Source of the DNA: G965267425 sp965267425
GTDB lineage: Bacteria > Bacteroidota > Bacteroidia > Flavobacteriales_E > Vicingaceae
DNA: 64,000 bases
Assembly: GCA_965267425.1 (NCBI GenBank)
Contig: OZ253959.1
Coordinates: forward strand, 1,178,001 to 1,242,000
Direction of reading: 5' to 3'
In this document: positions 8,559-17,063 of the stretch, one piece after another
Layout: the number at the start of each line of letters is the position of its first letter
Position numbering within the stretch: the first letter of the stretch is position 1
Notes under the pieces: generated by a model
What the model saw: only the letters and a program-made list of their open reading frames with translations
What the model was told of the DNA's origin: nothing
Database searches by the model: none
Position numbers and translations under genes: made by a program

Positions 8559-10370
8559 TTAGTTGAAACTGGACTGATCTTCATGCAGCTGCTGTTCATA
8601 CATTGTGGCATAGAAATCTCCTTTTTTGATCAACTGGTCATGTTTACCTTCTTCAACAATTTCTCCATTATTGAGCACAAGAATCCTATCCGCGTAGAGA
8701 ATACTAGAGATACGATGACTTACGGTAATCATCATATTGGATTGTGTTGAGCGGTCAAGATTATCAATAATTAAACTTTCGGTTTTGGTATCTACGGCCG
8801 ATAAACTGTCGTCAAACATGAGCAATTCAGGTTTGCCGGCAATGGCTCTGGCCATAGATAATCGCTGCTTTTGCCCACCTGATACAGTAATTCCCCTTTC
8901 TCCCAGTACGGTTTCCAATTTCTCTGGGAATTCCTGCAATTCATTGTAGATTCCCACCATGCCAATAACTTCTTTTAATTGTTCATCCGTCACTTCTTCA
9001 CGACTTCCAAACCTCACATTGTTACTGATAGTATCCGAGAACAGAAAGCCGTCTTGAGGTACATATCCTATTTTTTTTCTCAATTCTGACAGATTGACTT
9101 GTTGAATTGGCACACCACCAATGAGGATTTCTCCTGAGGTAACATCATAAAATCGACAAATTAAATTGAGAATAGTAGATTTTCCAGACCCTGTTTTCCC
9201 AACAATGGCAACTCTTTCATTTGGGTTTACCTTAAATGTCACGTTATCGAGAGCTTTTATACCGGATTCCGGATACACAAAACTCACGTTTTTGAATTCA
9301 ATACTTAAGTTCTCATCAGGAATGGATATGTTTCCTGAATTGATTTCTGGAGTAGTTTGAAGGAATTCATTGATTCTTTTTTGACTGGCAGCCGCTCTTT
9401 GTGTAAGTGAAGTGACCCATCCCAAGGCAGTTACAGGCCAGGTAAGCATGTTTACGTAAATCACAAATTCGGCAATATTACCAATGGACAAATTGCCCTT
9501 AATGACTTCCAATCCTCCTACATATACTGTAATTAACGTACTCAAACCAATCAACAGCAGCATTACGGGCATAAATCGAGCTTCAACTTTGACTAAGTTC
9601 AATGATTCCTCTTTGTAGCGTTCGCAACTTTTGGCAAATGTTTTTTCAACATGATCTTCCCTGGTAAAAGCTTTGATGATGCGAATTCCACTGTAATTTT
9701 CCTGAGCAATGGTAGATAACCTGGACAATTGCTGTTGAACGCGTTCACTTTTTTTATTGATGATGTTGCTGATAAAATAGATGAGCACTGCCAATACGGG
9801 TAGGGGAATCAGTACATAAAACGTCAACTCTGCATTGATTTGGTACATTGTGGACACCACCAAAACAAACAGCACAATTAAGTTTAACGTATACATGATT
9901 CCAGGCCCAAGATACATGCGAACTCTACTCACATCTTCACTAATCCGGTTCATGATGTCACCCGTTCTATTTTTTTTGTAGAACGTCATTCCCAATTCTT
10001 GATAATGACGGTATATTTCGTTTTTCAGGTCAAATTCTATCAAACGAGACATAATGATGAGCGTTTGACGCATAAAAAAGATAAATAACCCTTTGATAAT
10101 CGCCAAAACAAACACGAGTGCCGCAAAAAACACAATTGTCTGACCTACGGTGTATCCATCTGTCCATTCGTTTAGCCATATGGTAATTTGAGTTGGCTTT
10201 GTAATGACTTCATTGTCCGTAATAAGCCCTTCAATGATATTTACAGTCTCTCGAACAATTTGGGCAGGATATAAGGCGAAAATATTGGATAACACAATAA
10301 AAAAGATGCCCAATATCAGTCGATACTTGTATTTCAGGAAGTACTTATTCAGATATGAAAGTGATTTCAT
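8559..10370 (-). CDS. ABC exporter half-transporter
   Basis: 603 residues with an N-terminal six-helix membrane domain (about 1-320) fused to an ATPase domain. Walker A is GKTGSGKST and the signature is VSGGQKQR. Walker B is LLMFDDSLSAVD, followed by the H-loop VSHR. The residue after the Walker B Asp is Asp rather than the usual catalytic Glu, as in one subunit of heterodimeric exporters such as the YheI/BmrC type. It probably exports lipids or drugs across the inner membrane. No partner half-transporter lies next to it. The gap to the divergent dehydrogenase is 124 bases. Confidence 0.9.
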   Translation of the reverse strand: MKSLSYLNKYFLKYKYRLILGIFFIVLSNIFALYPAQIVRETVNIIEGLITDNEVITKPTQITIWLNEWTDGYTVGQTIVFFAALVFVLAIIKGLFIFFMRQTLIIMSRLIEFDLKNEIYRHYQELGMTFYKKNRTGDIMNRISEDVSRVRMYLGPGIMYTLNLIVLFVLVVSTMYQINAELTFYVLIPLPVLAVLIYFISNIINKKSERVQQQLSRLSTIAQENYSGIRIIKAFTREDHVEKTFAKSCERYKEESLNLVKVEARFMPVMLLLIGLSTLITVYVGGLEVIKGNLSIGNIAEFVIYVNMLTWPVTALGWVTSLTQRAAASQKRINEFLQTTPEINSGNISIPDENLSIEFKNVSFVYPESGIKALDNVTFKVNPNERVAIVGKTGSGKSTILNLICRFYDVTSGEILIGGVPIQQVNLSELRKKIGYVPQDGFLFSDTISNNVRFGSREEVTDEQLKEVIGMVGIYNELQEFPEKLETVLGERGITVSGGQKQRLSMARAIAGKPELLMFDDSLSAVDTKTESLIIDNLDRSTQSNMMITVSHRISSILYADRILVLNNGEIVEEGKHDQLIKKGDFYATMYEQQLHEDQSSFN

Positions 10371-10385
10371 CTAATTTATTGGCAG

Positions 10386-10418
10386 TTGAAAATATTAATG
10401 CAAATTATACTAGATTTG
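10386..10418 (+). promoter_or_regulatory. Predicted promoter of the leucine dehydrogenase gene
   Basis: TAGATTTG at 10411-10418 matches TAnnTTTG, and TTG at 10386-10388 lies 22 bases upstream, within the accepted spacing. The inferred leader before the ATG at 10495 is about 70 bases. Confidence 0.5.
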
Positions 10419-10494
10419 CAGCGCAATTCCAGTTTTTCAGACAAGCAATATTACGTATTAATTCGCAACTGAAAGACTTTTAAAAATAACGGAG

Positions 10495-11601
10495 ATGGAT
10501 GATGTATTTGATGTGAATGAAGTTGTAGAATCAAATTCCTTAGTTCTTGAACAAATGGTCGATATGGACCATGAACAGGTAGTTTTTTGCAATGATAAGG
10601 CAACAGGTCTTAAAGCAATTATTGCCATACACAATACGGTGTTGGGTCCTTCATTGGGAGGTACCAGAATGTGGAATTATAGCAATGAGGCTGATGCTCT
10701 GAAGGATGTGTTGAGACTATCCAGGGGAATGACGTTTAAAGCGGCCATTTCTGGTCTTAACCTTGGAGGAGGAAAAGCGGTTATTATTGGTGATTCCTAC
10801 ACTCAGAAATCAGAAGCTTTATTCAGACGTTTTGGAAAATTTGTCAATAGCCTTGGTGGTAAATACATTACCGCAGAAGATGTAGGCATTAGTCCTCGTG
10901 ATATGGAATATGTGAAGATGGAGACTGATCACGTTTCGGGTTTGCCACAGTCTATGGGAGGTAGTGGAGATCCTTCTCCAGTAACCGCTTATGGTGTGTA
11001 CATGGGAATGAAGGCATGTGCAAAATTTAAATGGGGACAAGACAAACTGACGGGAAAAAGAATTGTGGTTCAAGGGGTTGGACATGTTGGTGAGCATCTT
11101 GTTCAGTACTTGTCCAAAGAAGGTGCTAAGGTTTCTGTATCTGACATTAATGAAGAAAGATTGAAACGTGTGGCTAATGAAAATAACGCTACCATTATTG
11201 ATGGAGAAGATATTTTTGATGTACCTATGGATATCTATGCTCCTTGTGCCTTAGGAGCAACGGTGAATAGCCACTCTATTCAAAAATTGTCTTGCGAAAT
11301 TATCGCAGGTGCGGCCAACAATCAATTGGAAAATGAAAACATGCACGGCCAACAATTAATGGAAAAAGGAATAGTGTATGCTCCGGATTTTCTAATTAAT
11401 GCAGGAGGGTTAATCAATGTGAACTCAGAAGTGAACGGATTGAGCCGAGAACGTTCCATGGAAATGACCGAAAAAATTTATGACTCTACCTTAGATATCT
11501 TGAAATTCTCTAAGAAATCAGGTGTTCCTACATCTGACGCTGCTATGAAAATAGCTCAGAATCGAATTGACAGTATTGGAAAAGTAAAATTGGGTAAATA
11601 A
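10495..11601 (+). CDS. Leucine dehydrogenase (Glu/Leu/Phe/Val dehydrogenase family)
   Basis: 368 residues; NAD-dependent oxidative deamination of branched-chain amino acids to 2-oxo acids. The glycine-rich substrate segment GPSLGGTRMW and GLNLGGGKAVI, which contains the catalytic Lys, are present. The Rossmann loop is VVQGVGHVGEHL and a conserved NAGGLINV lies near the C-terminus. The length fits leucine/phenylalanine dehydrogenases rather than glutamate dehydrogenases, which are longer. The gene is followed after 15 bases by nusB, so they may be co-transcribed. Leucine as main substrate is inferred from family similarity. Confidence 0.9.
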   Translation: MDDVFDVNEVVESNSLVLEQMVDMDHEQVVFCNDKATGLKAIIAIHNTVLGPSLGGTRMWNYSNEADALKDVLRLSRGMTFKAAISGLNLGGGKAVIIGDSYTQKSEALFRRFGKFVNSLGGKYITAEDVGISPRDMEYVKMETDHVSGLPQSMGGSGDPSPVTAYGVYMGMKACAKFKWGQDKLTGKRIVVQGVGHVGEHLVQYLSKEGAKVSVSDINEERLKRVANENNATIIDGEDIFDVPMDIYAPCALGATVNSHSIQKLSCEIIAGAANNQLENENMHGQQLMEKGIVYAPDFLINAGGLINVNSEVNGLSRERSMEMTEKIYDSTLDILKFSKKSGVPTSDAAMKIAQNRIDSIGKVKLGK

Positions 11602-11616
11602 TCAAAGTACATTCTG

Positions 11617-12552
11617 ATGCTTAATCGGCGTTTTTTACGCGTGAAAATCATGCAGGCGCTGTATGCCTACTTTCAGGATTCGTCCCGAAATATTTCTCAG
11701 GGTGAAAAGGAATTGATCCTGAGTGTTGAACGGCTTCATGATTTGTATTTCTATTTGCTTCAACTGCCGGCTGAATTGATGCGGTTGGCTTCACAAAAAC
11801 TAACCGATAATTCGAATTCTTCAAATGCTCGTGGTTTAAAAATGTTGGCAGAAAATGCCATTGCGAATCGCATTTCTGAAGATTCTAAACTGCGGAGTGT
11901 TGTTGAAAGAAAAAAGGTAGGTTGGGATAACTACCAGGAAGAATTGTCGAAATTTTTTCGTTCGGTTCAAAAAACGGATGCGTTCGTTTCTTATTCAAAC
12001 CAGCAGAATCCAAGCTTCAAACAAGACAGACAATTCATTCTTGATCTGTTCAATGAGATTATTTTATCGAATGATTTGCTGACACATGCCTTTTTTGAAA
12101 ATAGCATTTATTGGTCTGATGAAGACTTTGAATACGCCTGTAATTTGGTAGGAGGTACTGTGCGTAAGATGAAGGAATCAGGCACGGAATCATTGGCAAA
12201 TATTCCGTTGTTTAAGGATGAAAAGGACGATAGACTATTTATCAAAGATTTGTACCGCCATACCATCGATAGAAACAATGAGTTGGATGATATCATCGAT
12301 GGTAAGACTAAAAACTGGGACGTTGATCGAATAGCCATTATCGACATCATTTTAATGAAAATGGCTGTGGTAGAATTGACCGAATTTTCATCTATACCGG
12401 TGAAAGTAACCTTAAACGAATACATAGATATTTCCAAGGCATTTAGCTCTCCTCGAAGCAAAGGGTTTATTAATGGAGTGCTGGATAACATTGTCCTGGA
12501 TTTAAATAATGAAAAGAAAATTAAGAAAAAGGGAAGAGGCTTGTTGCAATAA
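11617..12552 (+). CDS. nusB: Transcription antitermination protein NusB (long form)
   Basis: 311 residues, about twice the length of E. coli NusB, which is normal for Bacteroidota, where an N-terminal helical extension is present. The start MLNRRFLRVKIMQALYAY matches the family N-terminus. The C-terminal NusB core is seen from about residue 200: WDVDRIAIIDIILMKMA, then VTLNEYIDISK and KGFINGVLDNI. With NusE it binds boxA RNA during rRNA transcription. Neighbours DUF1573, yajC and coaE lie downstream on the same strand and probably form one transcription unit. Confidence 0.95.
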   Translation: MLNRRFLRVKIMQALYAYFQDSSRNISQGEKELILSVERLHDLYFYLLQLPAELMRLASQKLTDNSNSSNARGLKMLAENAIANRISEDSKLRSVVERKKVGWDNYQEELSKFFRSVQKTDAFVSYSNQQNPSFKQDRQFILDLFNEIILSNDLLTHAFFENSIYWSDEDFEYACNLVGGTVRKMKESGTESLANIPLFKDEKDDRLFIKDLYRHTIDRNNELDDIIDGKTKNWDVDRIAIIDIILMKMAVVELTEFSSIPVKVTLNEYIDISKAFSSPRSKGFINGVLDNIVLDLNNEKKIKKKGRGLLQ

Positions 12553-12594
12553 TCGGCCTATCTTCGTTGTAGTATTTCAATCTATTGTGAATAT

Positions 12595-13068
12595 ATGAGA
12601 ACGTTTGTTTTAATTACTTTATCCATGTTAATCATGGCTTGTCAACCTAAACAAGAAGAGTCATTGTCAACAGATATCATTGACAATCCTGTTACGGCTA
12701 ATGGAAACAGTGATAGTTTAAACGCGCCAATCATGACTTTTGCTCAGGAGGTCTTTGATTTTGGAGAAATTGTTCAGGGAGAAAAAGTAACCCATGATTT
12801 TACATTTACCAATGAAGGCAAGAAAGAGTTACTGATATCATCTGCCTTGGGAAGTTGCGGTTGTACAGTTCCAACTTGGCCTAAAGAACCTATTGCACCT
12901 GGGAAATCTGGTGTCATTAAGGTAGAATTTAACAGCAACGGAAAAAGGGGAGCACAGCATAAAAGGGTAACATTGATTGCCAATACTTACCCAAACAAAA
13001 CATTTATTGCAATTAAAGGTACAGTGTTGGTACCATCTTCACAAGAAAATTCTGATACATCTAAATAA
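12595..13068 (+). CDS. DUF1573 domain lipoprotein
   Basis: 157 residues. A lipobox, LIMAC, after a hydrophobic N-terminus predicts a lipoprotein. Residues about 45-145 form a DUF1573 immunoglobulin-like domain: FDFGEIVQGEKV, then LGSCGCTVPTWP and PGKSGVIKVEFNS. These motifs are typical of the ASPM/SPD-2/Hydin-like fold. Its role is unknown, probably periplasmic or surface. The gene overlaps the yajC start by one base (TAATG), so translation is likely coupled. Pairing of DUF1573 with yajC and nusB recurs in Bacteroidota as far as I recall. Confidence 0.87.
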   Translation: MRTFVLITLSMLIMACQPKQEESLSTDIIDNPVTANGNSDSLNAPIMTFAQEVFDFGEIVQGEKVTHDFTFTNEGKKELLISSALGSCGCTVPTWPKEPIAPGKSGVIKVEFNSNGKRGAQHKRVTLIANTYPNKTFIAIKGTVLVPSSQENSDTSK

Positions 13069-13370
13069 TGAACTATCTAATAATATTACAAGCCTCCAAA
13101 GACGGAGAATGGATGCAAATGTTAATGTTGGGACTTGTAGTCCTGGTATTTTATTTTTTTATGATTCGCCCGCAATTGCGAAAAAGTAAAGAGCAAAAGA
13201 AATTTCGCGAAGCACTCAAAAAAGGAGATAAGGTGGTGACCATAGGTGGAATCCACGGAAAGGTTTCTGAAATCAAGGAAGAAACGGTCTTGTTAGATGT
13301 TGAAGGCGGAAATAAACTTCGTGTAGAAAAATCGGCATTGACTTCAGATTTCAGTCAAGTGGCAAGATAA
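13068..13370 (+). CDS. yajC: Preprotein translocase subunit YajC
   Basis: 100 residues; accessory subunit of the SecDF-YajC complex in the inner membrane. One membrane segment spans about residues 16-34 (MLGLVVLVFYFFMIRP), followed by the family motif RPQLRKSKEQKKF. A small soluble domain follows with VVTIGGIHGKVSEI. The start at 13068 overlaps the upstream stop by one base. Length and motifs are normal. Confidence 0.95.
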   Translation: MNYLIILQASKDGEWMQMLMLGLVVLVFYFFMIRPQLRKSKEQKKFREALKKGDKVVTIGGIHGKVSEIKEETVLLDVEGGNKLRVEKSALTSDFSQVAR

Positions 13371-13381
13371 CATATCCCATT

Positions 13382-13966
13382 TTGTTGAAAATAGGAATAA
13401 CAGGAGGCATAGGCAGTGGTAAATCCACCGCCTGTTCTTTTTTTAAAGAGTTGGGAATTCCTGTTTTTTCAGCCGATGATTACGGAAAGGAAATTCTTCA
13501 TACAAATCAAGCGGTTAGACAAGCGTTAACGAAGACATTTGGCGAAGATATTTACAATGAAGTTGGAGAATTGCAACGTGCGAAATTAGCTGACATCGTA
13601 TTTAATGATAAAGATAAATTAGCGCAACTGAATGCCATTGTTCATCCTCAGGTGGCGATTGGATTTGAAGAATGGGTGAATAATCAACGGGATGTGCCTT
13701 ATGTTTTAAAAGAGGCAGCCATAATGTTTGAGTCCAACAGCCATAAACAATTGGATCAGGTAATTGTGGTAGTTGCTCCGGCTGAGGAAAGAATATCACG
13801 TGTCATGGAGCGAGATAATGTAAATAGAGAGCAGGTAATGGAACGAATTCAAAACCAGTGGACTGATGAACAGCGAGCAGAAAAGGCAGATTACATTTTA
13901 ACAAACGACACCATTTCGACTCTTAAGTCACAAGTGCACAAACTGCACCAACAGTTGATTTCCTGA
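13382..13966 (+). CDS. coaE: Dephospho-CoA kinase
   Basis: 194 residues; phosphorylates dephospho-CoA in the last step of CoA synthesis. The P-loop GITGGIGSGKST is at the N-terminus. DDYGKEI and HPQV are further family motifs. No in-frame ATG exists between the yajC stop and the P-loop; two consecutive TTG codons at 13382 and 13385 are the only plausible starts, so translation begins at a TTG. The gene is 11 bases after yajC and probably co-transcribed. Confidence 0.94.
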   Translation: MLKIGITGGIGSGKSTACSFFKELGIPVFSADDYGKEILHTNQAVRQALTKTFGEDIYNEVGELQRAKLADIVFNDKDKLAQLNAIVHPQVAIGFEEWVNNQRDVPYVLKEAAIMFESNSHKQLDQVIVVVAPAEERISRVMERDNVNREQVMERIQNQWTDEQRAEKADYILTNDTISTLKSQVHKLHQQLIS

Positions 13967-13982
13967 TTTTTTTTAATCCGTG

Positions 13983-14011
13983 TTGAATCTGTAAATTCAC
14001 CTGAACTTTTG
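13983..14011 (+). promoter_or_regulatory. Possible promoter of the NAD(P)HX repair gene
   Basis: AACTTTTG at 14004-14011 differs from TAnnTTTG by one base, and TTG at 13983-13985 lies 18 bases upstream. The ATG at 14017 is only five bases after the element, so the transcript would have almost no leader. Confidence 0.4.
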
Positions 14012-14016
14012 CAACC

Positions 14017-15522
14017 ATGATAAAGATCTTATCTGTTGAGCAAACCAGGGCAGCTGATGCTTACACCATTAAAAATGAGCCCATTTCTTCCATTGATTTA
14101 ATGGAAAGGGCGGCCATGGCTTGTACTAAGTTCATCTCAAAACATTATAAGAATAAGAAAATCTGCATTTACGCCGGTTGTGGAAACAATGGCGGAGACG
14201 GATTGGCCATTGGACGTCAATTGAAAGAAGAAGGGTTCGAAGTTGAAATCAATGTGATTGAGTTTTCGAAGAATTACTCTCCAGACTTTAAAGAGAATTT
14301 AAATCGATTAAAATCTGCTGGTTTGAAGCCCAGGGAATACGAAGCTCCAAATTTGCCAGCTGCGCCCAATCAAGATTGTTTGGTGGTGGATGCCATATTT
14401 GGATCTGGTCTTTCCAGAAAATTGGAAGGTTGGCTATCAGACGTGGTAACTGAGATAAATAGTTGGGAAACTAAAGTGGTGTCCATCGACATTCCTTCTG
14501 GTATGTTTGCAGATTCCGAACAAGATAATGCGGCTACAGTCAAAGCAGATTTAACATTGACATTTCAGGCGTCAAAGTTTAATTTCTTAATGCCGGATTC
14601 TGGATCTAAGTCAGGTGAAATCATCACATTAGATATTGGTTTACATCAGGATTTTATTGACAGTGTAGATACACATATGTTCTTGGTTGAGCCTGAGGAC
14701 ATTTCGGCTTTATTACCACCGAGACCCAAATTCTCTCACAAAGGATCTTTTGGACATGCCATGCTCATGGCAGGCAGCTTAGGTAAGGTGGGTGCTGCCG
14801 TGCTTGCATCAAAATCCTGTCTTAGATCCGGTGTAGGTTTATTGACAAATTATGTTCCTGCTGACGCAATTTCCATTCTTCAAACAGCAGTCCCTGAAGC
14901 GATGTGTCTTGTTGCTGAACATAGGGAACATTTATCTGGATTTCCCAAAACAACTGCTTATTCTGCCATTGGAATTGGCCCGGGGATTGGGTTGCATGAA
15001 GACACCGTAAGGTGCTTCAAACAATTGATCCAAGAGTATAAAAATCCTTTGGTCATTGATGCCGATGCTATAAATATCCTTGCTACACATCTCACGTGGA
15101 TGGATTTTATTCCCGCGCGTTCAATCCTAACTCCACATCCGGGAGAATTTGATCGGCTGGCAGGAAAAAAAATGTCAGCTCATGAGAGAGTTCAAAAACA
15201 AATGGAATTGTCTACTCGTTTTGGTATCTATATTTTGTTAAAAGGAGCGCATTCATCGTTGAGTACACCTGAAGGTAAGGTGTTTTTTAATGTAACCGGA
15301 AATCCAGGTATGTCCACGGCAGGTAGCGGTGATGTATTGACGGGAATAATTACGGGTCTTTTAGCTCAGGGTTTAGGTTCGTTGAGTGCTGCCTTGGCTG
15401 GAATGTACATTCATGGACTTGCAGGGGACCTAGCTGCTGAAAAGTTATCCATGCGATCGTTGATATCAGGTGATATTATTGACCATCTTCCCGATGCTTA
15501 CAAATGGTTAATGCAATACTGA
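14017..15522 (+). CDS. nnrD/nnrE: Bifunctional NAD(P)HX epimerase / ADP-dependent dehydratase
   Basis: 501 residues; repairs damaged NADHX and NADPHX. The N-terminal epimerase domain (about 1-215) shows GCGNNGGDGLAIGR and the VVDAIFGSGLSR segment. The C-terminal dehydratase domain (about 225-500) resembles ribokinases. It has KGSFGHAMLMAGS, GPGIG, VIDADAINIL, TPHPGEFDRL and the ATP-site TAGSGDVLTGII. Both domains are complete with conserved motifs. It converges with the YciO gene with no gap (15522/15523). Confidence 0.95.
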   Translation: MIKILSVEQTRAADAYTIKNEPISSIDLMERAAMACTKFISKHYKNKKICIYAGCGNNGGDGLAIGRQLKEEGFEVEINVIEFSKNYSPDFKENLNRLKSAGLKPREYEAPNLPAAPNQDCLVVDAIFGSGLSRKLEGWLSDVVTEINSWETKVVSIDIPSGMFADSEQDNAATVKADLTLTFQASKFNFLMPDSGSKSGEIITLDIGLHQDFIDSVDTHMFLVEPEDISALLPPRPKFSHKGSFGHAMLMAGSLGKVGAAVLASKSCLRSGVGLLTNYVPADAISILQTAVPEAMCLVAEHREHLSGFPKTTAYSAIGIGPGIGLHEDTVRCFKQLIQEYKNPLVIDADAINILATHLTWMDFIPARSILTPHPGEFDRLAGKKMSAHERVQKQMELSTRFGIYILLKGAHSSLSTPEGKVFFNVTGNPGMSTAGSGDVLTGIITGLLAQGLGSLSAALAGMYIHGLAGDLAAEKLSMRSLISGDIIDHLPDAYKWLMQY

Positions 15523-16137
15523 TTAAAGATCTATTTCCCCCAATCCTTGTCTGACAATTTCTGGATTGTTTCCGGTACAATCCACCACCGTGGATGCTTC
15601 TATTCCACCAAAACCGCCATCAATCACAATATCTACCAATGTTTTATACTGCTCATGAAGTAGTTCGGGGTCTGTAATGTATTCGATGATTTCATCATCA
15701 TTGTGAATGGATGATGAAATGAGAGGCCAATCAGTCAAGGAAGTAATGGCTTGAACGATATTGTTGTCAGGCACTCTGATGCCTATGGTCTTTTTATTTT
15801 TTCGAAAAAGTTTGGGTACGTTATTACTGGCATTCAGAATAAATGTGAACGGGCCCGGAAGTGCTCCTTTCATCAGTCTAAATAAGGAATTTGAAATGGG
15901 TGCTGAATAATCAGCCAATGTGCTGAGATCATTACATACAATTGAAAAATCTGCTTTTTCAGGTTTGATCCCCCGCAAGCGTGCAATTTTTTCTACGCCT
16001 TTTTTATTATTGAGTAAACACCCTAATGCGTATACAGTGTCCGTTGGATAAATGATAATTCCACCCTTGTTTAAGCAATCAACAACTTTTGATAATCCTC
16101 GTTCGGAAGGATTTTCCGGATGAATAGAGATGAGCAC
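15523..16137 (-). CDS. YciO/Sua5/YrdC family protein
   Basis: 204 residues of the YrdC fold, which in TsaC/Sua5 makes threonylcarbamoyl-AMP for tRNA t6A. YPTDTVYALG and PGPFTFIL are seen. The segment KADFSIVCNDLS and SSSIH in place of the SAN motif point to the YciO branch rather than to TsaC, so t6A synthesis is not assured. The first codon is GTG at 16137, since no in-frame ATG lies between the upstream stop and this point. It follows the aldolase gene by five bases. A C-terminal Sua5 domain is absent. Confidence 0.85.
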   Translation of the reverse strand: MLISIHPENPSERGLSKVVDCLNKGGIIIYPTDTVYALGCLLNNKKGVEKIARLRGIKPEKADFSIVCNDLSTLADYSAPISNSLFRLMKGALPGPFTFILNASNNVPKLFRKNKKTIGIRVPDNNIVQAITSLTDWPLISSSIHNDDEIIEYITDPELLHEQYKTLVDIVIDGGFGGIEASTVVDCTGNNPEIVRQGLGEIDL

Positions 16138-16142
16138 TACTC

Positions 16143-16796
16143 TTATTTGTTGCTCGCATGATCAGCCAGGAATTGTTCCAAACCAATGTCGGTTAAAGGG
16201 TGTTTAAGCAATCCTGAAATAACTTTTAACGGACAAGTAGCTACATCTGCACCAATTTCAGCACATTTAACCAGGTGCATGGTGTGACGAATAGATGCTG
16301 CCAGGATTTGAGTTTCGAACATGTAATTGTCGTAAATCAATCTCATTTGCTCAATCAAGGAAAGGCCATCCGTAGAATTATCATCTAATCTGCCAAGAAA
16401 AGGTGATACGTAAGTAGCTCCGGCTTTAGCGGCAAGTATGGCTTGTCCTGGAGAAAAAACCAACGTACAATTGGTTTTGATACCGTTTTGTGAAAAATAT
16501 CGAATGGCTTTGATGCCATCTTTGATCATGGGAACTTTCACTACAATTTGTTCATGCAATCCAGCCAGTGCTTCTCCTTCTCGGATAATTCCATCATAAT
16601 CTGTTGCAATCACTTCAGCACTTACGTCACCGTCTACAATATTGCAAATTTCTTTGTACAAATTATTGACGTTATCATCACCATGAATACCCTCTTTTGC
16701 CATGAGTGATGGATTGGTGGTTACACCATCCAGTACACCAAGGTCTTGTGCTTCTTTTATTTGATCAAGATTTGCGGTATCGATAAAAAATTTCAT
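16143..16796 (-). CDS. fsa: Fructose-6-phosphate aldolase / small transaldolase
   Basis: 217 residues, the length of FSA/TalC-type class I aldolases. The enzyme forms a Schiff base through the Lys in VVKVPMIKDG. DTANLDQIKEA and DGVTTNPSLMAKEG mark the N-terminal strand region, and YVSPFLGRLDD is the phosphate-binding neighbourhood. Whether it acts as fructose-6-phosphate aldolase or as transaldolase in the pentose phosphate pathway cannot be told from sequence by eye. In Bacteroidota lacking a long transaldolase this form often serves that role. The SRP RNA gene lies immediately upstream on the same strand. Confidence 0.9.
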   Translation of the reverse strand: MKFFIDTANLDQIKEAQDLGVLDGVTTNPSLMAKEGIHGDDNVNNLYKEICNIVDGDVSAEVIATDYDGIIREGEALAGLHEQIVVKVPMIKDGIKAIRYFSQNGIKTNCTLVFSPGQAILAAKAGATYVSPFLGRLDDNSTDGLSLIEQMRLIYDNYMFETQILAASIRHTMHLVKCAEIGADVATCPLKVISGLLKHPLTDIGLEQFLADHASNK

Positions 16797-16868
16797 GTGA
16801 AGAGGGTTAAATTTCGAGTAAAAATAATAGTGAAGAAACGATATTCAAAGTATGGATAAATAAAAAAT

Positions 16869-16965
16869 GGGTAAGCTACTTATATCGCACCGCTACAACC
16901 GTCTACCCTTGCTCTGTTCCCAGCCTGGGGGAGTTCAACAGGAGCTGGTCGTATAAGACTTACCC
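16869..16965 (-). ncRNA. ffs: Signal recognition particle RNA (bacterial small type)
   Basis: On the minus strand the 97-base transcript begins GGGTAAGTCTTATA and ends TATAAGTAGCTTACCC, so the two ends pair in a long terminal stem. The apical part has the hallmark domain IV pattern: CAGG, a CTG/CAG stem closed by a GGAA tetraloop, then AGCA. This is the Ffh-binding site. The 3' end is followed by an ATTTTTTATTT tract that, with the terminal stem, can terminate transcription. The RNA targets nascent membrane proteins to FtsY/Sec. Confidence 0.94.
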
Positions 16966-16969
16966 ACTG

Positions 16970-17002
16970 CAAAAGTAGTAATATTCGGGTAAAATAAACG
17001 AA
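16970..17002 (-). promoter_or_regulatory. Predicted promoter of the SRP RNA gene
   Basis: On the minus strand TACTTTTG (16970-16977) is a perfect TAnnTTTG element ending five bases before the first G of the SRP RNA, which fixes the transcription start well. TTCG at 16999-17002 lies 21 bases upstream in the -33 position. Confidence 0.65.
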
Positions 17003-17041
17003 AGGTTAGATTGAATTTTTATCCCTCTGAACGGATTTCCC

Positions 17042-17049
17042 TATATTTG
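17042..17049 (+). promoter_or_regulatory. Predicted -7 element of the DUF4199 gene
   Basis: TATATTTG matches TAnnTTTG 14 bases before the ATG at 17064, giving a leader of about 8 bases. A clear TTG at -33 was not found. The promoter is divergent from that of the SRP RNA. Confidence 0.45.
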
Positions 17050-17063
17050 TCCACCTCAAAAGA

